DNA of 7,357 bases from assembly GCA_945876405.1 (NCBI GenBank), contig CAMCOJ010000103.1, forward strand, positions 1-7,357. The letters run 5' to 3'. This document shows positions 1-5,956 of this stretch, one piece after another. Source of the DNA: an uncultured Ruminococcus sp. (GTDB taxonomy: Bacteria > Bacillota > Clostridia > Oscillospirales > Ruminococcaceae). Each line of letters begins with the position of its first letter. Positions within the stretch are counted from its first letter, which is position 1. The notes below the pieces were generated by a model that was given only the letters and a program-made list of their open reading frames with translations, did not search any database and was not told the DNA's origin. The translations under genes and the position numbers were made by a program.

Positions 1-400
1 ATAACACTCCTGGTGGCATTTCTCCACGCAAACCAATCTTTTCTTTGGAAGCACCTTTTTCAACTAATGCCTGTACTTCAAGTATTAGTTTTACTGACAG
101 TGCTTCTCTGTTTTTTATTTTCTCGTCAAGTAAATTCAATGCAAGATAATAATTTCGAATTTCCTGTTCGGGTTTAAGAAAATGCTTGTGAGGATCACTG
201 TCAATTGCTTCATTTGCCTGTTGTTCAGTAAGTGGATTTCCTTCAATTTTATTGGAAGCATATGAACTCTTTTTTCTGGAGTTTTTTCTCAGCTTATTCC
301 TTGTTACCGAAGGGAGTTCAATTGTATTCAGAGAAAACCGGTTTTCTTCAATTGCAGAAATTCTTTTAAGTATTTCATTGGTTACAGTCACTTTAATCAT
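1..400 (-). CDS. Fic-domain protein, N-terminal part (cut by window edge)
   Basis: Open for 133 codons from an ATG at 400-398 to the left edge with no stop; the protein starts MIKVTVTNEILKRISAIEEN. Residues 46-55 read SYASNKIEGN, matching the (S/T)xxxE(G/N) inhibitory-helix motif of Fic proteins (S49, E53, G54). Its N-terminal location fits class II Fic enzymes, in which this helix blocks ATP binding. The end of the visible part (LRGEMPPGVL) resembles the stretch that precedes the Fic core. Known family members transfer AMP to hydroxyl side chains of target proteins; the catalytic HPFxxGNGR loop would lie outside the window, so activity cannot be judged. The start is supported by GGAG at 413-410, 9 bases upstream; an in-frame ATG at 415 lies on that site and is less likely. 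It is transcribed divergently from the dockerin/LRR genes. Assignment rests on motif recognition only. Confidence 0.82.
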   Translation of the reverse strand, partial: MIKVTVTNEILKRISAIEENRFSLNTIELPSVTRNKLRKNSRKKSSYASNKIEGNPLTEQQANEAIDSDPHKHFLKPEQEIRNYYLALNLLDEKIKNREALSVKLILEVQALVEKGASKEKIGLRGEMPPGVL

Positions 401-423
401 AATAAAAATCTCCATTAAAATTA

Positions 424-450
424 CACTATTATTTCACTATTTTTCACTAT
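424..450. promoter_or_regulatory. Triple CACTAT direct repeat, candidate operator for the Fic gene
   Basis: CACTAT occurs at 424-429, 435-440 and 445-450, spaced 11 and 10 bases, so all three lie on one face of the helix. They span the predicted start site and early leader of the Fic transcript, where a bound repressor would block transcription. The binding protein is unknown; autoregulation by the Fic protein or a partner is only a guess. Confidence 0.45.
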
Positions 451-454
451 TAAT

Positions 455-483
455 ATTATATCAGAAATGATTTTCAATTTCAA
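455..483 (-). promoter_or_regulatory. Promoter of the Fic gene
   Basis: On the minus strand, TTGAAA (483-478) and a consensus TATAAT (460-455) are separated by 17 bases. Transcription would start near 448, about 50 bases before the Fic start codon. Confidence 0.7.
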
Positions 484-527
484 TTAGATGACTATATTTG
501 TAATGTTGATTTTGTGTACTATACTGG

Positions 528-556
528 TTGACAATCACAAGTCATTGTGATAAAAT
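528..556 (+). promoter_or_regulatory. Promoter of the dockerin/LRR gene pair
   Basis: A consensus TTGACA (528-533), a 17-base spacer and TAAAAT (551-556) preceded by TG at 548-549 (extended -10). Transcription would start near 563. This promoter lies upstream of the duplicated unit, which begins at 578, so the second gene copy has no promoter of its own that I can see and is probably read from this one. Confidence 0.75.
534..551. promoter_or_regulatory. Perfect 7-4-7 palindrome inside the promoter spacer (candidate operator)
   Basis: ATCACAA-GTCA-TTGTGAT fills the spacer between the -35 and -10 boxes and overlaps the first base of the -10. All seven arm positions match. This placement is typical of a site for a dimeric repressor or a spacer-distorting activator. 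I do not recognise the cognate regulator. Confidence 0.55.
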
Positions 557-567
557 TGTTTAAAAAG

Positions 568-585
568 AAGAATTTTTATATTCTT
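568..585 (+). other. Small leader hairpin containing the left duplication breakpoint
   Basis: AAGAAT (568-573) can pair with ATTCTT (580-585) around a six-base loop. The left end of the duplicated unit (578) lies in the loop. The stem is short and AT-only apart from one G-C pair, so it may be incidental. Confidence 0.25.
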
Positions 586-2134
586 AATATTTAGAACAGA
601 GAGGGGAAATAATTATGAAATCAATTAAGAAAACAACAGCGTTATTTGCTTCATGCATCATGGCAGCCTCATCGGTTTTGCTTTGTCCGTCTGAGGAGCC
701 GGACAGAGCAGGTGCAAGAGGCGTGCCGATGAGAGCGATACAGGCCGAAATGGCAGACCGTTCATTTACAGTGGAAAACGGGGAGCAGATAACAATCGAT
801 GACCTGATTTCACATGGACTTAATGTTAAAGCAATCTCAGGATCTGTGGCTGATATGTATGAGGATGCGTATCTCTATAGTGGTTATATTTTCCCGGGAG
901 GCGGTTATTCTCCGATGGATGTAACCGGGAAAACGGTAATTGTATCACCGGATGTTCTGAAAAACGGAAAAAACACATTTGTCCTTTCATATACTTCAAA
1001 CGGCAGCGAATTGCTTACGACGGTTGAAGCAGATGTAACGATAAATAATTATTCTGAAGATGATTCCGCTGAAGATGAAACTTACAGAGTAATTAACGGT
1101 GATATGAACGGAGATGACCTTACAGATGTAACTGACCTGTCACTGCTTTCAATTCTTCTTGCTGACAGAACTGAGAGCGTCAAGGGTGAGGACGGAATGT
1201 TTACCGGAGATATTGACGGAAACGGTAAGGTTGAACTCTGTGATCTTGCACTTTACAGACAGCACATAGTAAAGCTTGCAAGAGAGGTTACTGACAGGGG
1301 ATGTTTAACCAAAAACAATAAAAAAATATACTGCTGGGATGTTGACAGAGAAGGAAAGATGTGCATCTACCCGGTTTCTGAATACAAATTTCCTGAAAAA
1401 GACTGGAATGAATGCAGAAGTCATATCAGGAATATAGAAGTAAAAAAAGGCGTTTCTGAGATAGAATGTCTCAGCAATCTCCCGTGTCTTGAAACCGTTA
1501 ATCTTTCAGACACTGTTGAAGTACTCGGCGAAAAGGCACTGAGCAACTGTCCTTCACTTACAAGTATAGAGAATGCCGGAAAAGTCAATAAGGTTGACTC
1601 AATGGCTTTATACAATACACCATTTCTCGATAACAATGATGAAGAATTCATGGTTTTAGGAGACGTTCTTTTCAGATACAGAGGCAGTTCCGAAACTGTT
1701 GAGATTCCAGAAGGAATCAAAAGAATAGGCGTTCTGGCATTCCATGGTAATGAAGCACTGAAGTCTGTTGTTATTCCTGATTCCGTAACGGAAATAGACG
1801 TTAATGCATTTTCAGGCTGTGCAAATCTTGAAAGTGTAAAGCTTCCTTCAGGCATTGAAACACTTAATGCAGGATTGTTTTCAGACTGTTCCTCACTTAA
1901 AGAGATTAAAATACCTGAGAGCGTTTCACAGATTAACGAGCATGTATTTGCCAGAACCGCAATAACAGATCTGGTTTTCCCGGAAAAAATCACAATTCTC
2001 GGCAGCTACAGCCTTTACGATTGCGGAGAATTGAAAACTGTTACCTTCAAATCAGGTGACGGAATCATTTACGACGATGCGTTTTTCCACTGTGAAGGTT
2101 TTGAATATCCTGAAGTTATCGGAGGCACAGTTGA
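578..2134 (+). repeat. Tandem duplication, unit 1 (1557 bp)
   Basis: Each base of this unit aligns with the base 1557 positions to the right. Identity begins at 578/2135 (577 is t, 2134 is a) and stops at 2134/3691 (2135 is a, 3692 is t), so the two units abut exactly. The unit contains the end of the leader, the ribosome binding site and nearly the whole dockerin/LRR gene, but not the promoter. The length is a multiple of three. Differences found by eye: 2071, 2086 and 2094. Confidence 0.95.
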
Positions 2135-2144
2135 ATATTCTTAA
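615..2144 (+). CDS. Secreted dockerin type I + leucine-rich repeat (BspA-like) protein, copy 1
   Basis: 509 residues. Residues 1 to about 25 form a signal peptide: K2-K6 basic start, then a hydrophobic stretch to L23; the C24 context (VLLC) is not a good lipobox. Residues about 50-147 are an unrecognised, probably beta-rich domain. Residues 162-220 are a type I dockerin with two calcium loops, D163/N165/D167/D171/D174 and D199/D201/N203/E207/D210; dockerins bind cohesins on scaffoldins, placing the protein in a cellulosome or on the cell surface. Residues about 270-500 are LRR_5-type repeats of about 23 residues (for example IPEGIKRIGVLAFHGNEAL, IPDSVTEIDVNAFSGCANL), a fold often used for binding proteins or host/plant surfaces. 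No catalytic domain is visible. GAGAGGGG at 600-607 precedes the ATG. The last residues (EYS, stop) come from the duplicated leader, not from the original gene end. Confidence 0.9.
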   Translation: MKSIKKTTALFASCIMAASSVLLCPSEEPDRAGARGVPMRAIQAEMADRSFTVENGEQITIDDLISHGLNVKAISGSVADMYEDAYLYSGYIFPGGGYSPMDVTGKTVIVSPDVLKNGKNTFVLSYTSNGSELLTTVEADVTINNYSEDDSAEDETYRVINGDMNGDDLTDVTDLSLLSILLADRTESVKGEDGMFTGDIDGNGKVELCDLALYRQHIVKLAREVTDRGCLTKNNKKIYCWDVDREGKMCIYPVSEYKFPEKDWNECRSHIRNIEVKKGVSEIECLSNLPCLETVNLSDTVEVLGEKALSNCPSLTSIENAGKVNKVDSMALYNTPFLDNNDEEFMVLGDVLFRYRGSSETVEIPEGIKRIGVLAFHGNEALKSVVIPDSVTEIDVNAFSGCANLESVKLPSGIETLNAGLFSDCSSLKEIKIPESVSQINEHVFARTAITDLVFPEKITILGSYSLYDCGELKTVTFKSGDGIIYDDAFFHCEGFEYPEVIGGTVEYS

Positions 2145-3691
2145 TATTTAGAACAGAGAGGGGAAATAATTATGAAATCAATTAAGAAAACAACAGCGTT
2201 ATTTGCTTCATGCATCATGGCAGCCTCATCGGTTTTGCTTTGTCCGTCTGAGGAGCCGGACAGAGCAGGTGCAAGAGGCGTGCCGATGAGAGCGATACAG
2301 GCCGAAATGGCAGACCGTTCATTTACAGTGGAAAACGGGGAGCAGATAACAATCGATGACCTGATTTCACATGGACTTAATGTTAAAGCAATCTCAGGAT
2401 CTGTGGCTGATATGTATGAGGATGCGTATCTCTATAGTGGTTATATTTTCCCGGGAGGCGGTTATTCTCCGATGGATGTAACCGGGAAAACGGTAATTGT
2501 ATCACCGGATGTTCTGAAAAACGGAAAAAACACATTTGTCCTTTCATATACTTCAAACGGCAGCGAATTGCTTACGACGGTTGAAGCAGATGTAACGATA
2601 AATAATTATTCTGAAGATGATTCCGCTGAAGATGAAACTTACAGAGTAATTAACGGTGATATGAACGGAGATGACCTTACAGATGTAACTGACCTGTCAC
2701 TGCTTTCAATTCTTCTTGCTGACAGAACTGAGAGCGTCAAGGGTGAGGACGGAATGTTTACCGGAGATATTGACGGAAACGGTAAGGTTGAACTCTGTGA
2801 TCTTGCACTTTACAGACAGCACATAGTAAAGCTTGCAAGAGAGGTTACTGACAGGGGATGTTTAACCAAAAACAATAAAAAAATATACTGCTGGGATGTT
2901 GACAGAGAAGGAAAGATGTGCATCTACCCGGTTTCTGAATACAAATTTCCTGAAAAAGACTGGAATGAATGCAGAAGTCATATCAGGAATATAGAAGTAA
3001 AAAAAGGCGTTTCTGAGATAGAATGTCTCAGCAATCTCCCGTGTCTTGAAACCGTTAATCTTTCAGACACTGTTGAAGTACTCGGCGAAAAGGCACTGAG
3101 CAACTGTCCTTCACTTACAAGTATAGAGAATGCCGGAAAAGTCAATAAGGTTGACTCAATGGCTTTATACAATACACCATTTCTCGATAACAATGATGAA
3201 GAATTCATGGTTTTAGGAGACGTTCTTTTCAGATACAGAGGCAGTTCCGAAACTGTTGAGATTCCAGAAGGAATCAAAAGAATAGGCGTTCTGGCATTCC
3301 ATGGTAATGAAGCACTGAAGTCTGTTGTTATTCCTGATTCCGTAACGGAAATAGACGTTAATGCATTTTCAGGCTGTGCAAATCTTGAAAGTGTAAAGCT
3401 TCCTTCAGGCATTGAAACACTTAATGCAGGATTGTTTTCAGACTGTTCCTCACTTAAAGAGATTAAAATACCTGAGAGCGTTTCACAGATTAACGAGCAT
3501 GTATTTGCCAGAACCGCAATAACAGATCTGGTTTTCCCGGAAAAAATCACAATTCTCGGCAGCTACAGCCTTTACGATTGCGGAGAATTGAAAACTGTTA
3601 CCTTCAAATCAGGTGACGGAATCATTTGCGACGATGCGTTTTACCACTGTCAAGGTTTTGAATATCCTGAAGTTATCGGAGGCACAGTTGA
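2135..3691 (+). repeat. Tandem duplication, unit 2 (1557 bp)
   Basis: Second unit, directly abutting the first in the same orientation. It repeats the leader from 578 onward, so it carries a ribosome binding site but lacks the -35/-10 and the palindrome of 528-556. Differences from unit 1 are at 3628 (g for a), 3643 (a for t) and 3651 (c for g). ATATTC occurs at both parental ends (578-583 and 3691-3696), but the junction contains one extra A compared with a simple joining at that short homology. Confidence 0.95.
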
Positions 3692-3710
3692 TATTCCTGA
3701 GGAAAACTGA
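2172..3710 (+). CDS. Secreted dockerin type I + leucine-rich repeat (BspA-like) protein, copy 2
   Basis: 512 residues, with the same domain order as the upstream copy (signal peptide, unknown beta-rich domain, dockerin at 162-220, LRR_5 repeats about 270-500). It differs at residues 486 (C instead of Y), 491 (Y instead of F) and 494 (Q instead of E), and ends in DIPEEN instead of EYS. The start lies 27 bases after the stop of copy 1, with GAGAGGGG at 2157-2164, so the two are probably one transcript. It keeps the presumed original 3' end and is followed by a hairpin. The TGA stop is followed in frame by 16 coding-like codons (STPEDVKIISGEDEVN) and a second TGA at 3759-3761, so the ancestral protein may have been longer. 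The binding target of the repeats is unknown. Confidence 0.9.
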   Translation: MKSIKKTTALFASCIMAASSVLLCPSEEPDRAGARGVPMRAIQAEMADRSFTVENGEQITIDDLISHGLNVKAISGSVADMYEDAYLYSGYIFPGGGYSPMDVTGKTVIVSPDVLKNGKNTFVLSYTSNGSELLTTVEADVTINNYSEDDSAEDETYRVINGDMNGDDLTDVTDLSLLSILLADRTESVKGEDGMFTGDIDGNGKVELCDLALYRQHIVKLAREVTDRGCLTKNNKKIYCWDVDREGKMCIYPVSEYKFPEKDWNECRSHIRNIEVKKGVSEIECLSNLPCLETVNLSDTVEVLGEKALSNCPSLTSIENAGKVNKVDSMALYNTPFLDNNDEEFMVLGDVLFRYRGSSETVEIPEGIKRIGVLAFHGNEALKSVVIPDSVTEIDVNAFSGCANLESVKLPSGIETLNAGLFSDCSSLKEIKIPESVSQINEHVFARTAITDLVFPEKITILGSYSLYDCGELKTVTFKSGDGIICDDAFYHCQGFEYPEVIGGTVDIPEEN

Positions 3711-3776
3711 AGTACACCGGAAGATGTGAAAATTATTTCTGGTGAAGATGAAGTAAATTGAATTATTCCGAAATAA

Positions 3777-3813
3777 ATCACCGCATATGCATTTTTACAG
3801 CGTATGCGGTGAT
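3777..3813. terminator. Hairpin after the dockerin/LRR pair, probable terminator
   Basis: Arms at 3777-3790 and 3800-3813 (ATCACCGCATATGC against GCGTATGCGGTGAT) pair at 14 positions, one of them G-U, around a nine-base loop. The plus-strand downstream sequence (atacatttatc) is T-rich but not a clean T-tract. The 3' half recurs at 7180-7198, so this may also be a member of a dispersed palindromic repeat. Confidence 0.6.
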
Positions 3814-3835
3814 ATACATTTATCTGGCTTTTGCA

Positions 3836-3864
3836 TTGAATTAAGTTCCGGAACATGTTATAAT
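3836..3864 (+). promoter_or_regulatory. Promoter of the ATPase-nuclease gene
   Basis: TTGAAT (3836-3841), a 17-base spacer and a consensus TATAAT (3859-3864), with TG at 3856-3857 giving an extended -10. Transcription would start near 3871, leaving a leader of about 95 bases. Confidence 0.7.
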
Positions 3865-3870
3865 ATGTTC
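3845..3870. promoter_or_regulatory. Overlapping palindromes over the -10 (candidate operator)
   Basis: GAACAT (3851-3856) and ATGTTC (3865-3870) form the arms of a 20-bp palindrome that matches its own complement at 18 of 20 positions and is centred near the -10 box. A perfect ten-base palindrome, GTTCCGGAAC (3845-3854), overlaps its left arm, giving three GTTC/GAAC half-sites. The spacing does not fit a Gram-positive LexA box. The regulator is unknown. Confidence 0.5.
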
Positions 3871-3965
3871 AGAAGATAAATTTGATTTTGTCGAAATATG
3901 AAATTCACTCAAGGCGTGAAAATGAAAAAAGTGATAAAAAATGATATTTTACAGGAGGCGGGAAG

Positions 3966-5534
3966 ATGGGAATTTATCTGAATCCGGGAAATGATTTGTT
4001 TGAAATGGCAGTGAATTCAGAAATATATGTTGATAAATCAATGATGATAAAAATTACCAATTCAGTTATTAAAACCGGAGACCGTCATATCTGTATAAGC
4101 CGACCGAGAAGATTCGGAAAATCAATGGCGGCAAATATGCTTTCTGCTTATTACAGCAGAGGCTGTGATTCCGGAGATTTATTTGAAAACCTTGCTGTTT
4201 CAAAAACTCTGGATTTTAAGAAACATCTTAACAAATACAATGTTGTAAAATTTGATGTCCGCAAATTTGCGTCAAAGTCATCAGGTGGAAAGGAAATGAC
4301 TGACAGGATTGAAAAAGTGTTAAGACGTGATCTGAAAAAAACTTACAGAAACATGGATTATGATGATGATTATTCACTGTGTGAAATTTTCGCAGAAATA
4401 TATTCAGAGGAAAGAATTCCGTTTGTGTTTATAATCGACGAATGGGACACGGTATTCAGGGTGTTTCAGCATGACACGGAAGGTCAGAAATACTATCTTG
4501 ATTTTCTTCGTGACTTACTGAAGGAGCAGGAATATGTAGCACTTGACTATGCAACAGGTATTTTTCCGGTAAAAAAATATGGTGAGCATTCGGCACTGAA
4601 TATGTACCGTGAATATACAATGACCAATCAGAAAAAATTTGCCGGGTTTACCGGATTTACTGAAGAAGATATCAGACTGATCTGCGGTGAAAATACTGAA
4701 CAGCTTGAGGAACTGAAAAGATGGTATGACGGATACAGGGTAAATGAATATGAAATATACAATCCTCAGTCAGTGGTTCAGGCTGTAACGGAAAATTCGT
4801 TTGACAACTACTGGACAAAAACAGAAACATTTGAGGCTCTGAAAGTTTTTATACAGGTGGATATGGACGGTTTGAAACAGTCTGTTATAAAGATGATTGC
4901 GGGGGAAAGAATTAAAGTATGCACTGAAACTTTCCAGAATGATATGACCACATTTAAGTCAGCTGATGATGTAGTTACTCTGCTTATCCATCTTGGGTAC
5001 CTGACTTACAGTGTAGAAACAGGTGAGGCATGGATACCAAACAAGGAAGTGCAGCAGGAATTTATAAACTGTATCAGGGACGGTGGCTGGGAAGAAGTAA
5101 CAAATTCAATACGAAAATCAGACGAACTTCTCCGGGCAACACTGGCACGTGATGAAAAGAAAACTGCTGATATCATAGAAGAGGTTCACCGTCAGAATTC
5201 TTCCGTTATCACATATAACAATGAGCTCTCTCTTTCTGTAACACTTGCACTGGCATATTATTCAGCAAGAAATCAGTATGAAATAATCAGGGAATTTTCA
5301 TCAGGTGAAGGATTTGCAGATCTTGCATTTATCCCCCGAAAAGGTGTTGTCTCGCCGGCAGTTATTGCAGAGCTCAAATATGATAAAACTGCTGAAGGCG
5401 CAATAGAACAGATAAAAAACAGGAAATATACAGAAAAACTTCAGGCATTCAGCGGCGAGATTCTGCTTGTCGGGATTAATTACAATGAAAAATCCAAAAG
5501 GCATGAGTGCCGAATTGAAACGGTTGTAAAATAG
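3966..5534 (+). CDS. AAA-ATPase-like protein with C-terminal PD-(D/E)XK nuclease-like domain (DUF1703 type)
   Basis: 522 residues, the normal length for this family. The N-terminus has the family signature YVDKS (21-25) and a P-loop variant SRPRRFGKS (45-53). The Walker B-like FVFIIDEWD lies at 153-161, with D158 and E159. A WYDGY motif is at 253-257. The C-terminal domain carries GFADLAFIP (449-457, D452) followed by IAELKYD (467-473, E469 and K471) and a conserved QIKNRKY segment, the D...ExK pattern of PD-(D/E)XK folds. No signal peptide, so it is cytoplasmic. The family is abundant and often multicopy in Ruminococcus and Bacteroides genomes; its role is not established, and links to defence or selfish elements are suggestions only. 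AGGAGGCGGG at 3953-3962 supports the start. Key residues are intact, so the protein is probably functional. No partner gene is evident. Confidence 0.88.
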   Translation: MGIYLNPGNDLFEMAVNSEIYVDKSMMIKITNSVIKTGDRHICISRPRRFGKSMAANMLSAYYSRGCDSGDLFENLAVSKTLDFKKHLNKYNVVKFDVRKFASKSSGGKEMTDRIEKVLRRDLKKTYRNMDYDDDYSLCEIFAEIYSEERIPFVFIIDEWDTVFRVFQHDTEGQKYYLDFLRDLLKEQEYVALDYATGIFPVKKYGEHSALNMYREYTMTNQKKFAGFTGFTEEDIRLICGENTEQLEELKRWYDGYRVNEYEIYNPQSVVQAVTENSFDNYWTKTETFEALKVFIQVDMDGLKQSVIKMIAGERIKVCTETFQNDMTTFKSADDVVTLLIHLGYLTYSVETGEAWIPNKEVQQEFINCIRDGGWEEVTNSIRKSDELLRATLARDEKKTADIIEEVHRQNSSVITYNNELSLSVTLALAYYSARNQYEIIREFSSGEGFADLAFIPRKGVVSPAVIAELKYDKTAEGAIEQIKNRKYTEKLQAFSGEILLVGINYNEKSKRHECRIETVVK

Positions 5535-5544
5535 AAAGGGAAAA

Positions 5545-5567
5545 GCAGAGGTTCAAGATACTTCTGC
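5545..5567 (+). terminator. Weak hairpin after the ATPase-nuclease gene
   Basis: GCAGAGGT (5545-5552) pairs with ACTTCTGC (5560-5567), with one G-U pair and a seven-base loop, 10 bases after the stop codon. What follows (cgtttcag) is a poor T-tract, so termination would be partial at best. Confidence 0.3.
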
Positions 5568-5643
5568 CGTTTCAGATAATCCGGATGTATGACAGAGTTA
5601 ATGGATATGACGGATATACAGATGAAAAGAAGGAGCTGATTCC

Positions 5644-5721
5644 ATGTTAAACGAAAAAATCGTTCTGTGGGATGACAGGATTAGAGCGGAAACTCAGGCG
5701 GAAGATAAATTGAGAAAGTAA
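5644..5721 (+). CDS. Small ORF of unknown function (25 codons), possibly a broken gene start
   Basis: ATG at 5644 has a good ribosome binding site (AGGAG at 5631-5635, eight bases away) and encodes MLNEKIVLWDDRIRAETQAE followed by DKLRK and a stop. The next open frame, the acetyltransferase relic, begins in a different frame right where this one ends. It may therefore be the beginning of a gene broken by deletion and frameshift rather than a real small protein. I do not recognise a family. Confidence 0.25.
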   Translation: MLNEKIVLWDDRIRAETQAEDKLRK

Positions 5722-5930
5722 AAGAAATGGGATTTAAAGGAATAACTGTTGAAGGAAACTATAAGTTTCACAATAAGGTGGGATTCAGAACATCATCAGA
5801 ATATAACATTTTTCCCACAAGCGGTATTCCAATGGAAGAACCAAGGTGCATGATGTGTCAGGAAACATACAAAGGCTCATTGGATGGCATACATGGCTTT
5901 ATTGTTTATGGTATGTATTTCAATGCGTGA
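5709..5930 (+). pseudogene. GNAT acetyltransferase, C-terminal relic
   Basis: The open frame IEKVKEMGFKGITVEGNYKF and onward resembles the last part of GNAT N-acetyltransferases: helix after the acetyl-CoA loop, then beta strand, then the KVGF motif (5778-5789) and the end region with SLDGIHG (5877-5897). The acetyl-CoA binding motif A (Q/RxxGxG/A) and everything before it are missing: a TAA at 5706-5708 closes the frame upstream, and the first ATG (5727) has no clear ribosome binding site. A full protein of this type would be about 150-180 residues; only about 73 remain. It ends 26 bases before the intact acetyltransferase, but the two sequences do not look like copies of each other. Confidence 0.65.
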
Positions 5931-5956
5931 AGATGCAAATTAAAAAAGGGGGAAAA

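Larger units (their letters stand above)
5535..5956 (+). other. Gene-poor debris region
   Basis: Between the ATPase-nuclease gene and the intact acetyltransferase lie only a weak hairpin, short open frames (5585-5650, 22 codons including stop, overlapping 5644-5721) and the acetyltransferase relic. I see no clear promoter, tRNA or repeat in it. The following acetyltransferase has no obvious promoter of its own and may depend on transcription through this stretch. Confidence 0.5.

Noticed and set aside
252..470. 72-codon plus-strand open frame over the Fic gene
   Set aside because: It is antisense to the Fic coding frame and its promoter, has no ribosome binding site and encodes a low-complexity hydrophobic sequence.
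615..690. Lipoprotein signal at C24 of the dockerin/LRR proteins
   Set aside because: VLLC has Leu before the Cys where a lipobox needs Gly, Ala or Ser; an ordinary signal peptide is more likely.
1421..1993. 190-codon minus-strand open frame in dockerin/LRR copy 1, repeated identically in copy 2 (2978-3550)
   Set aside because: Both lie opposite the LRR repeats and arise from their codon pattern; no ribosome binding site or family likeness. Their identity only reflects the duplication.
3650..3856. 68-codon minus-strand open frame across the end of copy 2 and the hairpin
   Set aside because: It runs through a terminator hairpin and has no start signals.
3851..3870. LexA-type SOS box at the ATPase-nuclease promoter
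   Set aside because: GAAC and GTTC are 12 bases apart, not the 4 of the Gram-positive SOS box.
5301..5504. 67-codon minus-strand open frame in the ATPase-nuclease gene
   Set aside because: Antisense to the well-supported nuclease-like domain, no ribosome binding site.
5846..5956. Upstream extension of the acetyltransferase to an ATG at 5846
   Set aside because: The extra 37 residues overlap the relic, have no ribosome binding site and do not match the family N-terminus; the strong AAGGGGG at 5946-5952 points to 5957/5960.
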